IMG/VR virus record: IMGVR_UViG_3300009176_000002
Span: 1 to 64,000 of that record
Source: a virus
Length of the DNA stretch: 64,000 bases
Strand: one strand, 5' to 3'
Position numbers and translations under genes: made by a program. The notes under the pieces were generated by a model. The model saw nothing but the letters and a program-made list of their open reading frames with translations. It searched no databases and was not told the origin of the DNA. Positions 53,015-62,636 of the stretch are shown here, one piece after another. The first letter of the stretch is position 1, and each line of letters begins with the position of its first letter.

Positions 53015-53911
53015 CTAGTCGTAACCGTAGGTGGCGTTCGGGTCGTAGGGCCGGCCGTAGTCGTTCGGGTCGTAGTCGCCTGCCACCGGCGGCATGGGGG
53101 GCGCCGCCCCGACCCGGTAGTCGTCGGCGGGGCTGCCATACTCGTAGCCCGGCTGCCGCACGGTGGTCGAGGACCCGTAGTCGACGTTGCCAGGGTTGGC
53201 GGGGTTGCCCGCGCCAGGCTTCTTCGGCGTGAACGCCACCTTGCCCAGGTCGGCGATGAGCTGCCCGATCGGCTTGCCGGTCTTCTCGCCTTCGAGGATG
53301 GCGGCGGCGCGGTTGTTGGCGCCCGAATCCAGGAGTCTCGCGTAGATGTTCCCGGCGTTGCCCGCCAGCGGCGTGGCGGTCTGGGCCATCGTCGTACCCA
53401 GCTTCGCCAGCTCGTCGGCGGCATAGGGCTGCACGCCGGTGGTGAGCTTCGCGACCTGGCTGGCGCGGTTGCGGTTGATGTCGCCCTGCAGCTGCTGGCG
53501 CGCGGCCCCGCGCACGCCCGCTTGCTGGAGCTGCTGGGACTGACCACGATAGGTGTCATTGAGCACGCCACGCGAGCCAGCGACTGCGTTCGCCATCGCG
53601 CCACGGCTGCCGCGTAGCAGCGTCTGGTAGTAGCTGGCGGGCTGCGCCATGTAGGGGCGCGACTCGTTCAGGAGCGAGGTGCCCGCCTGGCCCATGCCTT
53701 TGGCCGCGCCCATCGCACCCGCGAGCGAGGCGGCTTCTTCAGGCGAGCGTTCGAGCGCGCCCTGCTGGGCCTTCTTGGCGACCATGCCGCCGACGACGGC
53801 GCCCCCGGCCTGGGTGATGGGCGGGCCATACTTCTCCCAGAAGCCGGTGGGCTGGGTCGCGGTGGGGTCGTCGCCGCTGACCAAGCTACTCATCGCTGGT
53901 ACTGCTGCCAT
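53015..53911 (-). CDS. Internal virion-type protein (298 residues)
   Basis: ATG at 53911. Gly/Ala-rich hydrophobic start (PPITQAGGAVVGGMVAKKAQ) and long helices (MAQPASYYQTLLRGSRGAMA, GQSQQLQQAGVRGAARQQLQ, DINRNRASQVAKLTTGVQPY), then a Tyr/Pro/Gly-rich tail (YGSPADDYRVGAAPPMPPVA). The TLLRGSRGAM...N...YRGQSQ-type helical pattern is common in podophage ejection proteins. It probably forms part of the internal core. Function is inferred. Confidence 0.6.
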   Translation of the reverse strand: MAAVPAMSSLVSGDDPTATQPTGFWEKYGPPITQAGGAVVGGMVAKKAQQGALERSPEEAASLAGAMGAAKGMGQAGTSLLNESRPYMAQPASYYQTLLRGSRGAMANAVAGSRGVLNDTYRGQSQQLQQAGVRGAARQQLQGDINRNRASQVAKLTTGVQPYAADELAKLGTTMAQTATPLAGNAGNIYARLLDSGANNRAAAILEGEKTGKPIGQLIADLGKVAFTPKKPGAGNPANPGNVDYGSSTTVRQPGYEYGSPADDYRVGAAPPMPPVAGDYDPNDYGRPYDPNATYGYD

Positions 53912-53921
53912 GGTCTGCTCC

Positions 53922-54803
53922 TCAGCCGAGATACTGCTTGTAGATCCCCACGCCCTTGTTGACCCGGTCCCAGATCGGGTTGCGCGACGGGCTAGGCGCG
54001 GTGAACGTCTGGGCGGCGTTGAGGGCCGTGCCGATCGGGCTGAACTGTCCGGTGCGTGCCGTGTTCATCCCCGTGTTGACGCCAAGGTTGATGGCCTTGC
54101 GCGCGAGCGGATTCTCGGTGATGGCCGGGGCGATGCGACCCGCCTGTGCGCCCGCCGCCCCGCTGGCCGCGCCGGTGAGGGCACCCTTGACGCCGCCGGT
54201 CAGCGCGCCGCGGGCCGCACCCACGCCAGCCTGCGCGAGGGTGTTCTTGAGGCTGCCCGCAGGCCCGGCGCTCACCCCGGGGATGAAGTTCAGGGCGGCG
54301 CTCTTCGGGTCGAAGCTGCCCGACGTCGCGCTCTGCAGGCCGGTGTTGAAGGCGCCTTGCACGGCGGTCTTGGTGGCGAGGCCACTGAGCCCGCCGACCC
54401 CACCGGCCAGCCCCGCGACGCCCCCGGCGGCCATCATCCCGGTGCCGATGACGTGCTGCCAGTTGGTCGGACGCTCGAACTTCCCTGAGCTGTAGTTCCA
54501 CTTGAGCGGGTCCTTGAAGTAGGAGCCCTGCGCGTTCCAGTCCGGCGCGTTGGGGTTCGGGCCGACGTAGGTGCCCGCCTGGTCGAAGTACTCCTTGGGG
54601 AAGTAGCGGGCCGTGCCACCGGGGTCCGCGTGCATCGCCAGCCCGTTGGCCCCGGTCTGGAAGTCGCTGCGGTGCTGCTTCAGCGCGTCGGGGATCGCCC
54701 CATACACGGTCTTGTCGATCGTGGGCGTGCCCGAGGCGGGCTTCAAGCCAGCGATCCGCTGCTGGAAGGGGTCGTTCGGATCGATGTAGAGCGTGTTGCC
54801 CAT
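53922..54803 (-). CDS. Internal virion-type Gly/Ala-rich protein (293 residues)
   Basis: ATG at 54803. The first 100 residues are polar (DPLKWNYSSGKFERPTNWQH); then small-residue-rich hydrophobic segments (VIGTGMMAAGGVAGLAGGVG, KGALTGAASGAAGAQAGRI) resemble membrane-inserting parts of ejection proteins. C-terminal amphipathic helix (WDRVNKGVGIYKQYLG). It may insert into the host envelope during DNA entry. No motif proves it. Confidence 0.6.
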   Translation of the reverse strand: MGNTLYIDPNDPFQQRIAGLKPASGTPTIDKTVYGAIPDALKQHRSDFQTGANGLAMHADPGGTARYFPKEYFDQAGTYVGPNPNAPDWNAQGSYFKDPLKWNYSSGKFERPTNWQHVIGTGMMAAGGVAGLAGGVGGLSGLATKTAVQGAFNTGLQSATSGSFDPKSAALNFIPGVSAGPAGSLKNTLAQAGVGAARGALTGGVKGALTGAASGAAGAQAGRIAPAITENPLARKAINLGVNTGMNTARTGQFSPIGTALNAAQTFTAPSPSRNPIWDRVNKGVGIYKQYLG

Positions 54804-54805
54804 GA

Positions 54806-55564
54806 TTATCGCAGTCTCCTGCCCGGCGGCTTGGCCGGCTGCTGTAAGGGCATCGGGGTGCCGTCGGCCAGGCCGGGGTCGGCGACCAGGTTCGGCGAGC
54901 CGACTTCGACCATGTGACTGGACATCTCCTCCGCGGGTGGGTTCATGCCCACGATGTCGTACGCCCGCGTCACCCCGTCGACCACGACCGCGAGCTTGTC
55001 GTTGCTGAGCAGCCCCGACGGATTGCGCTGCCGCCCGGCCGTGAACCCCTCCTGCTGCAAGTGCCAGATCGCCCGCAACACGAACTCCAGGGCGTGGGCC
55101 GTGCGGGTGTCGGCGTCGGCGACCGGGAGGAACAGATCATCGTGGTACTCGTTCGCCGTGCCGCAGACGGTGCGCCCCGCTTCATACGCCGTCTGGTCAA
55201 CCGGCCCTGGGAGATGCCCGGTTGAGGGCGCCGCCCCGCAGCCCGCCGCTCCCTGCCCACCGTCGCCGCCGCCGGGGAGCACACCGGACTCTTCGCCGAG
55301 CCGCTGCTTCTCCGCCTCGCTGCCCTGGAAGAGGGCGAGCGCCTCGTCGGCCTTGTGGTCGACCCGAACGAGTTGATCCTCGGCCGTGTTCGACGCGCTG
55401 ACAAGATCCCCCGCCGTCGCCTCGATGCCCTGCAGGCGCGCTTCGAGGTCGTAGTAGCGGTCCCACAGCAGGCGGAGCGACTGCGCTGCACGCCAGTCGC
55501 TGATGCCTTCCAGGTGCGGGTACTGCCGCTTGAGCGTGGGCGGGGCGGTCAGCTCGACGCTCAT
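54806..55564 (-). CDS. Virion protein with helical N-terminus (252 residues)
   Basis: ATG at 55564, overlapping the nozzle gene stop by four bases. N-terminal helices (WRAAQSLRLLWDRYYDLEAR, LVSASNTAEDQLVRVDHKAD) are followed by a Gly-rich linker and a domain AHALEFVLRAIWHLQQEGFT, ending with Pro-rich NLVADPGLADGTPMPLQQPA. It resembles tail or internal proteins that sit between nozzle and core. No family named; function inferred from position. Confidence 0.55.
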   Translation of the reverse strand: MSVELTAPPTLKRQYPHLEGISDWRAAQSLRLLWDRYYDLEARLQGIEATAGDLVSASNTAEDQLVRVDHKADEALALFQGSEAEKQRLGEESGVLPGGGDGGQGAAGCGAAPSTGHLPGPVDQTAYEAGRTVCGTANEYHDDLFLPVADADTRTAHALEFVLRAIWHLQQEGFTAGRQRNPSGLLSNDKLAVVVDGVTRAYDIVGMNPPAEEMSSHMVEVGSPNLVADPGLADGTPMPLQQPAKPPGRRLR

Positions 55565-58500
55565 CCGGCTTGCCCTGGTGCCACCGCGCCGCTACTGGCG
55601 TGCGCGGCGAGGATGGCGTGGGTCATCGGGCGCGACGGGTCCTGATCGTCGTTGCCGAAGGGCTTCACCTCGATCGACTGGTAGGCGCCCCAGGGCTGGA
55701 TCATCACCGAGGTCTCGTCGCGATAGAGCCAGAAGGGCGTCGGGCTGGTGAGGATGTACTTGATCAGCACGCCCTTGCCGGCGACGAACCCAGGGAGAAA
55801 GCGCCGCTGCTTCACGCCCCCGGTCGCGGGGATGACGTAGTCGTGCGTGGTCGTGCCGCCGACCTGGTTGTGCTGCATCACGGTACGCAGGGTGACGTCG
55901 GCGGTGGACTTCAGGGTGATGTGGGCGTAGAGCGGGTAGAACCACCCGGGGAGGCCGTGGTTGGTCTCCTGCGTCTCCCAGCGGTCGAAGCAGAACGGCT
56001 CCTCGTCGAAGATCGGCTCGGCCGAGTACAGCCGCCCGGGGTTGGCGTCGACCGGGAACATGCGCCAGACGCGACCGAGGTGCTGATCGGTTAGTGCGAT
56101 CTGGACCACCCGGCGCCCGTTCGCACTAACCGAAAGTGTCTCGACCGTCACGCCGTCGACCTCGACGCCGACGGTCTTGGTCTGCCCGAAGGTGTCGCAC
56201 TCGAAGATGATCGCCTTGAGCCACTTGTCGGCGCGGGTGCCCAGGATGCTGAAGTTCTGGTTCCAGTTCGCCTGCTCGGAGGGTTCCTCCTGCAGGTGCC
56301 AGCGGTGCGTGTACAGCAAGCCTGGGTTGTCGTCGATGGCGAAGAAGCGGAAGACGTGGCCGCGTCCCCAGGGCAGCGTGAGGTGCACGACGCGGCGACC
56401 GTTCGCCACGATGGGGAAGTAGGGCAGCCCGGCGAGGGTGTTAGGCACGCGCTGCTCGTCGACCCACACCTCGATGCGCTTCTCGGCGCCGCTGGTGTCG
56501 CAGTAGAGATCGAGGCCCGTGTAGTACTGGTCCCACTTGTTCTCGAAGTGGATGTCCCACTTGCTGATGCGCGGCGGCTCCTGGATGTAGATCCAGTCGG
56601 CACGGTAGAGCAGCCAGGGCGCGCAGCCGACGGCGTCGGGGCGCGTGCGGACCATGTGCGCGGGGACCGACGGCCAGGAGAACTTGAGCTTGTGGCGCCC
56701 GGTCGCGAGCACCTGCAACGTGGCGACGGTCTCGCGGACGCCGTTGAAGTCGCGCTCGATGAACACGTCCTTGACCGCGCCGCCGGTGTCGCAGTCGAAA
56801 GTCACCCCCGAGAGCCAGACCTCGTCGGGCGAGTTGAGGTCGTCCCAGTTGGTCACCCGCGTGTTGGTGAGATCAGGCTGGAGGGTAATCGCGTAGCCGA
56901 ACTGATAGAGCGTGGGCGGCGGGCCGGAGGACGACCAGCGCAGCTCCGCGGTGATCGAGTGCGCCTTCTGGGGCGACTCACCGAAGGCGTGGATGAGGAA
57001 GCGCTGGCGCCCGCTGACGCCGGTCGTGACCGGGATGATGCTGTTGGCGTGCGTCTCCTCGTTGAGGAAGACCTGCAGTGAGAGTTCAGTCGCGCCCGGG
57101 TCGGCGTCGAGGTAGATGTCGCCGAAGAGTTTCTCCTCACGGCGGCCGGCGGAGAAGCTGCCCGGGCGGGCGACGCAGGCGATTGCCTGGCCGTCGTCGG
57201 AGAAGCCGTCGTGGAGGTAGCTGGCGCCGGTGGTAGCACCGCCGATGACGAGGATGTCCTCGTCCAGGCCCTGGAGCGTGGCGGGCGCGCGGCCGAAGGC
57301 GTAGTGGCGCCAGAACTTCTGCAGGAGCGAGTAGACGAGGACCTGCCGGTTACCCGAGGTGTCCTGGTACTGGAAGTAGAGGCAGTTCTCCCAGACAGTG
57401 AGGCGCAGCGCGTCGCCCGCTGATTTGTCGATCGGTTGGTAGCCGTTGACTGCGGTGCCGTAGAAGAGCGGGTTGATCGCTTCGCTGAGCCAGTCCTCCG
57501 GCCCGCCATTGGTCGCGAACAGGCCGTCCTCGGCGACGAAGAAGATCCCGCCCATCGGCCCGGCGCAGAAGGCGTGACGCCCGAGCGCCAGGCCGCGCGT
57601 GCACCCGGTCGGCGCGACCGTGACGCCTGCGGCTTTGCCCAGGTTCGGGTAGATGAAGTAGAGGCGCGCGCGGGAGAACACGAACGCCTGCGAGCTGATG
57701 AGGCCGCCGTGCATCAGCTCCTCGCTGGGCGGGCAGACCTCGACGTTGCCGAACGCCGACCAGTGATCGGGTTCGTCGGGGACGGAGAAGTACAGGAAGC
57801 CGGGGCGATAGGGATCGCCGCACGCGAACAGCATCCCTTCGAGCGGGCCGAACAGCGCCGGGAGCGGCTGCGCCAGGACCACGTTGCCGTCTTCGTCCTC
57901 GGTCGGTACCGCCTCGTAGTGGTCGGTGGGCAGGGCGCCCGCGAGCGCGATGGCGTCATCGGCGAGGGTGTCGACCAGCACGCCACCGTCAGCGGTATTC
58001 TCGCCCACGAAGTACCAGTCGTCGATGAGCGTGCCGCCGCGCCGGTAGACGCGTTGGCGGATCGCCGCGGAGCCGTAGGCGACCGGCGTGACCGCGATGG
58101 CGCGGCGCAGCGTGTCGAGGTAGGCGGTCGTCTCCTGCTCGTCCGACCCGTTTGACTCGGCGCCGGTGCGCGGGTCGTAGTGCGTAGTGCGGTAGTCGTA
58201 CTGCTGCACGCCGGGCTCGACGGTGTCGGGACCGAAGCCGCCCATGATGTAGGCGTCGTCGAAGCCGATGGCGATCGGACCGGTGCCCTCGGGCAGCGTG
58301 CGGACGTAGATGATGACACCGGTGATGGTCGACCAGTCGCGGCCGGGGGTCGAGCCGATGCGCTGGAAGTCACCGCGGCGCAGCGGCGAGCCCAGCTGGC
58401 CGTAGCCGAACCACTGCTGCTGGCCGAGCCCGAGCTGGAAGCTGCGCGCGCGAGCGGGGTCGGTCTGCGCCTTGCGATTGGCCCAGGTGTCGCGGTCGTC

Positions 58501-59598
58501 GTCGAAGGCGCGGGTCTGCGAGTCTTTGTCACGCAGCGCGTAGATGCGCGCCTGCTCCGCGGCCTGGACCTGGGCGAAGGTGGCCTGGACGAACTGCACG
58601 TAGTCGTTCGGGCGGAAGGCTTTCACGTAGGCGTCGGAGTTGGCGTACGGGGCGTCCTCGACCGAGCCATCGGGCGGCGGCGTGCCGGGCAGGACAAGCG
58701 GGTCGAAGTCGGCAGAGCAGACCGCGTAGATGCGGATCTCCGCCATCAGGTGCGGGTGCGAGGTCTTCATCCAGCAGTGGAAGATGTCGTCGTCGCTCGC
58801 GGGCACCGAGGCGGGGAGCGACGGGTCGACGAGCGCGCCGACCGGGTCGAGCTGCGTGAGGTCGCGCGTCACGGCGATGCCCCACCAGCTGTCGTAGCCG
58901 GAGTCGACGGCGCTGCCGGGCGCGGTCACCAGGTAGATGCCCTGGCCTGCGACCGGGCCTTCGGTGTCGACCGCGGCGAGCGGCGTGTCGGTGGTGTGGC
59001 CGTTCTGGTCGACGCCTGGCGCGGGCGTCCAGTTGGCGGCTTCGGTGCCGTCGCCGGTCTCGCACATGACCAGGGCGCGGGAGTACTCGTTGGCGAGCGC
59101 GGTCGTGGGAGTAGCAGGCGCGGGCAGGCCGATCGGCAGCGCCAGGCCGTCGGCGCGGATCTTCCGCATCCGCGCAGTGTCGGCGACGAACATCCAGGGC
59201 TCGCCCGAGAGCGGCGGGCGGTGCGGCAGCAGGGTGAGCGGGTGGCCGGAGTAGCCGCTGTCGACCGAGCTGGTGGCGCCGGTCCAGCCGCGATGCACCG
59301 AGGAGCCGACGCCCCAGAAGCGGGTGGTGTTGGCCGGGGTGCGCGGGTCACGCAGCTTGCGGATCGAATGCACCGGGCCGCCGCCGTGGGTGGCGAGCGG
59401 CGCCTCGCCCGGGCGGGTGGTCGCCTCGCCCTCGCTCTCGTGCCAGACGTTGGTCAGGCGCGACCAGCCCTCCATCACGTCGAGCGAATCTTTGAGGTTG
59501 AGCGAGCCCACGCCCAGGCGCACGGTGTGCGTCTCGAACGGCTCGTCGAAGGTGGCCTTGGTGACGTTGTTGGCGCGGCGGCTGATCTGTTCGGCCAT
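55561..59598 (-). CDS. Tail nozzle-like structural protein with three tandem C-terminal repeats
   Basis: ATG at 59598 with GGAGG about eight bases upstream; 1345 residues. The N-terminus FETHTVRLGVGSLNLKDSLD, followed by RLTNVWHESEGEATTRPGE, resembles the entry of tail-nozzle (T7 gp12/P22 gp10-type) proteins, which recall each gene product and its display. The middle is beta-rich with YRPGFLYFSVPDEPDHWSAF and VFSRARLYFIYPNLG. About residues 920-1220 hold three roughly 100-residue repeats, each with a CDT-x-G segment (about 933, 1032, 1132) and a GRRVV/GRHKL segment. It is the largest gene in the window and lies after two adaptor-like genes. Confidence 0.7.
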   Translation of the reverse strand: MAEQISRRANNVTKATFDEPFETHTVRLGVGSLNLKDSLDVMEGWSRLTNVWHESEGEATTRPGEAPLATHGGGPVHSIRKLRDPRTPANTTRFWGVGSSVHRGWTGATSSVDSGYSGHPLTLLPHRPPLSGEPWMFVADTARMRKIRADGLALPIGLPAPATPTTALANEYSRALVMCETGDGTEAANWTPAPGVDQNGHTTDTPLAAVDTEGPVAGQGIYLVTAPGSAVDSGYDSWWGIAVTRDLTQLDPVGALVDPSLPASVPASDDDIFHCWMKTSHPHLMAEIRIYAVCSADFDPLVLPGTPPPDGSVEDAPYANSDAYVKAFRPNDYVQFVQATFAQVQAAEQARIYALRDKDSQTRAFDDDRDTWANRKAQTDPARARSFQLGLGQQQWFGYGQLGSPLRRGDFQRIGSTPGRDWSTITGVIIYVRTLPEGTGPIAIGFDDAYIMGGFGPDTVEPGVQQYDYRTTHYDPRTGAESNGSDEQETTAYLDTLRRAIAVTPVAYGSAAIRQRVYRRGGTLIDDWYFVGENTADGGVLVDTLADDAIALAGALPTDHYEAVPTEDEDGNVVLAQPLPALFGPLEGMLFACGDPYRPGFLYFSVPDEPDHWSAFGNVEVCPPSEELMHGGLISSQAFVFSRARLYFIYPNLGKAAGVTVAPTGCTRGLALGRHAFCAGPMGGIFFVAEDGLFATNGGPEDWLSEAINPLFYGTAVNGYQPIDKSAGDALRLTVWENCLYFQYQDTSGNRQVLVYSLLQKFWRHYAFGRAPATLQGLDEDILVIGGATTGASYLHDGFSDDGQAIACVARPGSFSAGRREEKLFGDIYLDADPGATELSLQVFLNEETHANSIIPVTTGVSGRQRFLIHAFGESPQKAHSITAELRWSSSGPPPTLYQFGYAITLQPDLTNTRVTNWDDLNSPDEVWLSGVTFDCDTGGAVKDVFIERDFNGVRETVATLQVLATGRHKLKFSWPSVPAHMVRTRPDAVGCAPWLLYRADWIYIQEPPRISKWDIHFENKWDQYYTGLDLYCDTSGAEKRIEVWVDEQRVPNTLAGLPYFPIVANGRRVVHLTLPWGRGHVFRFFAIDDNPGLLYTHRWHLQEEPSEQANWNQNFSILGTRADKWLKAIIFECDTFGQTKTVGVEVDGVTVETLSVSANGRRVVQIALTDQHLGRVWRMFPVDANPGRLYSAEPIFDEEPFCFDRWETQETNHGLPGWFYPLYAHITLKSTADVTLRTVMQHNQVGGTTTHDYVIPATGGVKQRRFLPGFVAGKGVLIKYILTSPTPFWLYRDETSVMIQPWGAYQSIEVKPFGNDDQDPSRPMTHAILAAHASSGAVAPGQAG

Positions 59599-59718
59599 CA
59601 GGCGATCCTCCAGCCCGTAGCCGATCGACCGAGTGTCGCGTGCGCCCACCTCAGCCTGGCGGGACCAAGCCGGTTCCCAGCGAGCTGCCACGACGGGGCA
59701 CTCGGTCGATGAGCCATT

Positions 59719-60366
59719 CTAGCTCCACCCTTCCAGGATGATGGCGGCCACGGTCTCGGTCAGCTGGTAGCGCCGGTCACAGTAGTCGGCGCGCTCCGGG
59801 TCGAGCAGGCGCCCGACCTTGCGCAGCAGCGTGCCGAGGGCTGAGTACTTGACCGCGGAGGTGAACTCTTCGGCGACCGGGAGCGCGGTGCCGGGAGCGG
59901 TCGCGAGGACCTCGGGCGGCACGCGGATGTAGAGCAGTTCGAGCGTGCCTGCGGCCGCGGGGGTCGGGACGAGGCGCAGGGTGAGGGTCGACTGGTCGAG
60001 GTCCGCGTAGCCGAGCGGCAGGCCGGGGGTAGTCTCCCAGCCGGGGACGGCGAGGTCGCCCTCGAAGCTGTCGACCGGGCCGAGCGGCGTGCGAATGTTC
60101 CCCGTGGAACGCCAGACGAGCGAGGCGGTCGCCAGCCAGTCAGCGGGCAGCGGGATGCTCAACGCCCCCGCGGCCACGGGTAGCTCGACGCGCGCGACAT
60201 CGAGATGGACATCGCGGGCGAGCGCGCGCACGCCTGCGTTGACGGCGTCGAGCACCTCGGGGCGGGTCCAGATCAGCGAGGGCCAGGTGTCCCCACCGTC
60301 GGGCGGCTCGATGAGTGTGAGCTGCAGCTCCGAGAGCAGGTCGCGGTCGTTCACCTGGAGCACCAT
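59719..60366 (-). CDS. Adaptor/tail-completion-like protein (215 residues)
   Basis: ATG at 60366. Helical ends (PEVLDAVNAGVRALARDVHL; VKYSALGTLLRKVGRLLDPE) enclose a beta sandwich-like middle (AGALSIPLPADWLATASLVW, TLTLRLVPTPAAAGTLELLY). This is the adaptor (gp6/gp4) plan. The adjacent gene at 60436 and the gene at 1181 have similar layouts. It would join portal to nozzle. Overlaps a tiny membrane protein gene by 16 bases. Confidence 0.6.
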   Translation of the reverse strand: MVLQVNDRDLLSELQLTLIEPPDGGDTWPSLIWTRPEVLDAVNAGVRALARDVHLDVARVELPVAAGALSIPLPADWLATASLVWRSTGNIRTPLGPVDSFEGDLAVPGWETTPGLPLGYADLDQSTLTLRLVPTPAAAGTLELLYIRVPPEVLATAPGTALPVAEEFTSAVKYSALGTLLRKVGRLLDPERADYCDRRYQLTETVAAIILEGWS

Positions 60367-60443
60367 GACGCGAGATAGACCAGCACCGCGAAGAACAGCC
60401 AGGGCGTGCCGTTAGTGAGGAACCGACGCCAGCGCTCACGCAT
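60351..60443 (-). CDS. Tiny membrane protein (30 residues)
   Basis: ATG at 60443, stop TGA at 60353-60351. MRERWRRFLTNGTPWLFFAV then LVYLASWCSR: a basic start and one transmembrane segment. It overlaps both neighbours by a few bases on the same strand, as in coupled late genes. Possibly a holin-like or spanin-like micro-protein; evidence is only hydropathy. Confidence 0.45.
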   Translation of the reverse strand: MRERWRRFLTNGTPWLFFAVLVYLASWCSR

Positions 60444-61182
60444 TGCCCGTCTCCTGTTTGTCGTGCCGCGAGAACTGCGTCGCCACGCCCTGCATCTGCG
60501 AGGCGTCGCCGGTCGAGGGCGTGAGGTCGCGACGGCGGTCCAGGCCGGCGAAGCGCCGGTAGCGCTGGTTGGTCTTGAGCAGCGAGTTCTCGTCGGCGGC
60601 GGCCTGGAGGAACGTCTCGAAGTAGGGGCGGGTCGCGCGCCAGCGGGCACCGGCTTCCTTGAAGCTGGCGACGTGCAGGGCCATGTCAGCGATGACGTCG
60701 ATGATCTCCTCGCCGAGGTCGACGTGGTCGGCGGCGGTGACGAGGACGGGCGTGCGCAGGACGCCGTCGCACAGGAGTGTCGAGGGCGCGGCGTACGCGG
60801 GCCAGATGGCGATGCGGGTCAGGGAGACCGGTGCCCAGACGATCGGGTTCGGCGAGGCGCCGCCGCCGGTGCCGGTCGTCGCGAACCGCCACGACGGGAG
60901 GCCGAGATCGAGTTCGGTGAGCGAGGTCGGCGTCAGCGGCAGGCCGGTGGCGGTGGTGACGCGCATCCCGTAGGTCATCGAGCCGGGCAGCGCGATCTCC
61001 GGGTTGGCGGCCAGGGCGTTGAGGGTGACGCGCGTGCGCCAGCGGCCGGTGAGGAGGTTCCACTCGCGCAGGGCCTCGTTGAGCGCGAGGCGCGCTTCCT
61101 CGGCGGTCCAGAACACGACCTGGTCCCAGCGCTGGGCCATGAGCGTCTGCAGGTCGGCGAGGGTGGTTACGGTGTAAGGCAT
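60436..61182 (-). CDS. Adaptor-like protein (248 residues)
   Basis: ATG at 61182. DLQTLMAQRWDQVVFWTAEE, then a helix ARLALNEALREWNLLTGRWR, strands TRVTLNALAANPEIALPGSM, IVWAPVSLTRIAIWPAYAA, and C-terminal helices (VDLGEEIIDVIADMALHVAS, RATRPYFETFLQAAADENS). The alternation of helices with a beta insert is the same plan as at 59719-60366 and 1181-1897. Likely one ring of the neck between portal and nozzle. Overlaps the preceding gene by 16 bases. Confidence 0.6.
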   Translation of the reverse strand: MPYTVTTLADLQTLMAQRWDQVVFWTAEEARLALNEALREWNLLTGRWRTRVTLNALAANPEIALPGSMTYGMRVTTATGLPLTPTSLTELDLGLPSWRFATTGTGGGASPNPIVWAPVSLTRIAIWPAYAAPSTLLCDGVLRTPVLVTAADHVDLGEEIIDVIADMALHVASFKEAGARWRATRPYFETFLQAAADENSLLKTNQRYRRFAGLDRRRDLTPSTGDASQMQGVATQFSRHDKQETGNA

Positions 61183-62636
61183 CGCCTGCGCTCAGTCTCT
61201 AGCTGGAGGCGGTGGAGGGCAAGTCCCCCTGAGTCGAGGTCGATCGGCAGCGGCGTGGCACACACCTGGGAGATGTCACCGTCGGGAGGCTCGGGCGGGC
61301 CGAGGAGGGGGTAGACGAGGACGGGACAGGAATCGCTATAGCCCCAGATCCGGTCGTTGTACGACGGCCCGGTCGGTCCCCCAGAGAAGCTAATCACCGG
61401 GTCCGGCGAGGTCACGGTGGCGTCGTTGACGTCCAGCGTCGCGATCCGGGCATGACTGAAGGACTGCTGGTGCTGCTCCCAGAACCAGATCCCGGTCAGC
61501 GCGTTGTCGAGCGAGAAGCGATGGTACTCCCGCGTCGCATGCTGCAGGAGCGTCCCAGTCGGGTCATACACGTCCCACCACGTCTCGCTGTCCTCCGTCG
61601 CGATCCCGATCGTGCCGTCGGGCAACACGAAGCCCTCCGAGCGATAGAAGCCACTGTCGGGCAGGAAGTCGGCGAGGGAGCTACTCGTCGTCAGGTTGTA
61701 CCGATGCACGGTGCTGTAGTTGTCGTAGTCGGTGTAGTACACCGTGCCCGAGGCTGTGTGGACGCCCAGGAAGATGCTCATGCGCGCGGGTAACGTCCAG
61801 GTCTGCTCTTTCACCCCCGTCGCCGCATCGAAGCGATGCAAGTACTGGAGCCCGCCCCCCGACTGAGCCACGTAGTGCTTATTGACCTGGTCACTACAGA
61901 AGCCCTGGAACGACGTCCCCCACGGGCGGAGATCCGTGGTCGATAAGAGGTCGAACGTCGGCGGCGGGCCGAAGCAGCACGCGCCGTAGGTGGCCCCGCT
62001 GGTCGCTTGGCGATTGCAGACCCAGCCGCCCTGTTGAATGACGCTGAACTCCTCGCCCCACCAGTTTTTGTCGTACGCGAGATAGCCGCTCAGGGCGCCC
62101 GACGCCGACCGCAGGATGGCGACCGGGTAGGGATTGAGATCATCGGGGATCAAGAGATCGCCCGCCACACCGCCCCCCGTCGGCGCATGGGTGACGAGCA
62201 CCGTCAGGTCGTAGTCAATCGCCCCTGTGTTGCCCTGCTGCACCTGAAACAGGTAGGTCGTGCCGGGCGCACCCAGAATCAAGAAGGAGTTGGTATAGCC
62301 GGGGGGTGCGACGAGGTCGTAGCAATAGTTGTTCGCGCCAAAACGCTCGTGAAACTGCGTGTACACGCCCGGCGTGGTCTCTTTCCACACGCTGACGTAC
62401 GGACTGTAGCTGGCAGAGTAGTTGATGCCGGTGACGCCAAACGAGATGTACTGGACCCCGGCAGGCAACGTGTAGCGGAACCAGAGCGCGTTCCGCTGCG
62501 GGTTGCTCGGCTGGCAGTTCGTCGTGAACCCCGTCCCGTTCGGCGCGAGCTGCACATCGGCCTTGACGATCGTCACAGGCACCGTCGGTGTCAACACCGT
62601 CGCCGTCGCCGGGGAGGTATTAGGTGGAACTGGCAT
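61167..62636 (-). CDS. Beta-rich surface/fibre-type protein (489 residues)
   Basis: ATG at 62636. N-terminal beta sandwich (ALWFRYTLPAGVQYISFGVT, SPYVSVWKETTPGVYTQFH, GTTYLFQVQQGNTGAIDYDL), similar to pre-peptidase or carbohydrate-binding jelly rolls. A blade-like region follows (YLAYDKNWWGEEFSVIQQGG, YLHRFDAATGVKEQTWTLPA, IFLGVHTASGTVYYTDYDN, TVHRYNLTTSSSLADFLP), i.e. a beta-propeller. Likely an appendage or receptor-binding protein. Its plan (propeller in an otherwise fibre block) resembles the plus-strand gene at 46140. Confidence 0.6.
   Translation of the reverse strand: MPVPPNTSPATATVLTPTVPVTIVKADVQLAPNGTGFTTNCQPSNPQRNALWFRYTLPAGVQYISFGVTGINYSASYSPYVSVWKETTPGVYTQFHERFGANNYCYDLVAPPGYTNSFLILGAPGTTYLFQVQQGNTGAIDYDLTVLVTHAPTGGGVAGDLLIPDDLNPYPVAILRSASGALSGYLAYDKNWWGEEFSVIQQGGWVCNRQATSGATYGACCFGPPPTFDLLSTTDLRPWGTSFQGFCSDQVNKHYVAQSGGGLQYLHRFDAATGVKEQTWTLPARMSIFLGVHTASGTVYYTDYDNYSTVHRYNLTTSSSLADFLPDSGFYRSEGFVLPDGTIGIATEDSETWWDVYDPTGTLLQHATREYHRFSLDNALTGIWFWEQHQQSFSHARIATLDVNDATVTSPDPVISFSGGPTGPSYNDRIWGYSDSCPVLVYPLLGPPEPPDGDISQVCATPLPIDLDSGGLALHRLQLETERRRCLTP

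Noticed and set aside
58180-59712. A 510-codon plus-strand frame opposite the nozzle gene
   Set aside because: Antisense of a well-patterned coding sequence; low-complexity Arg/Gly/Val content.
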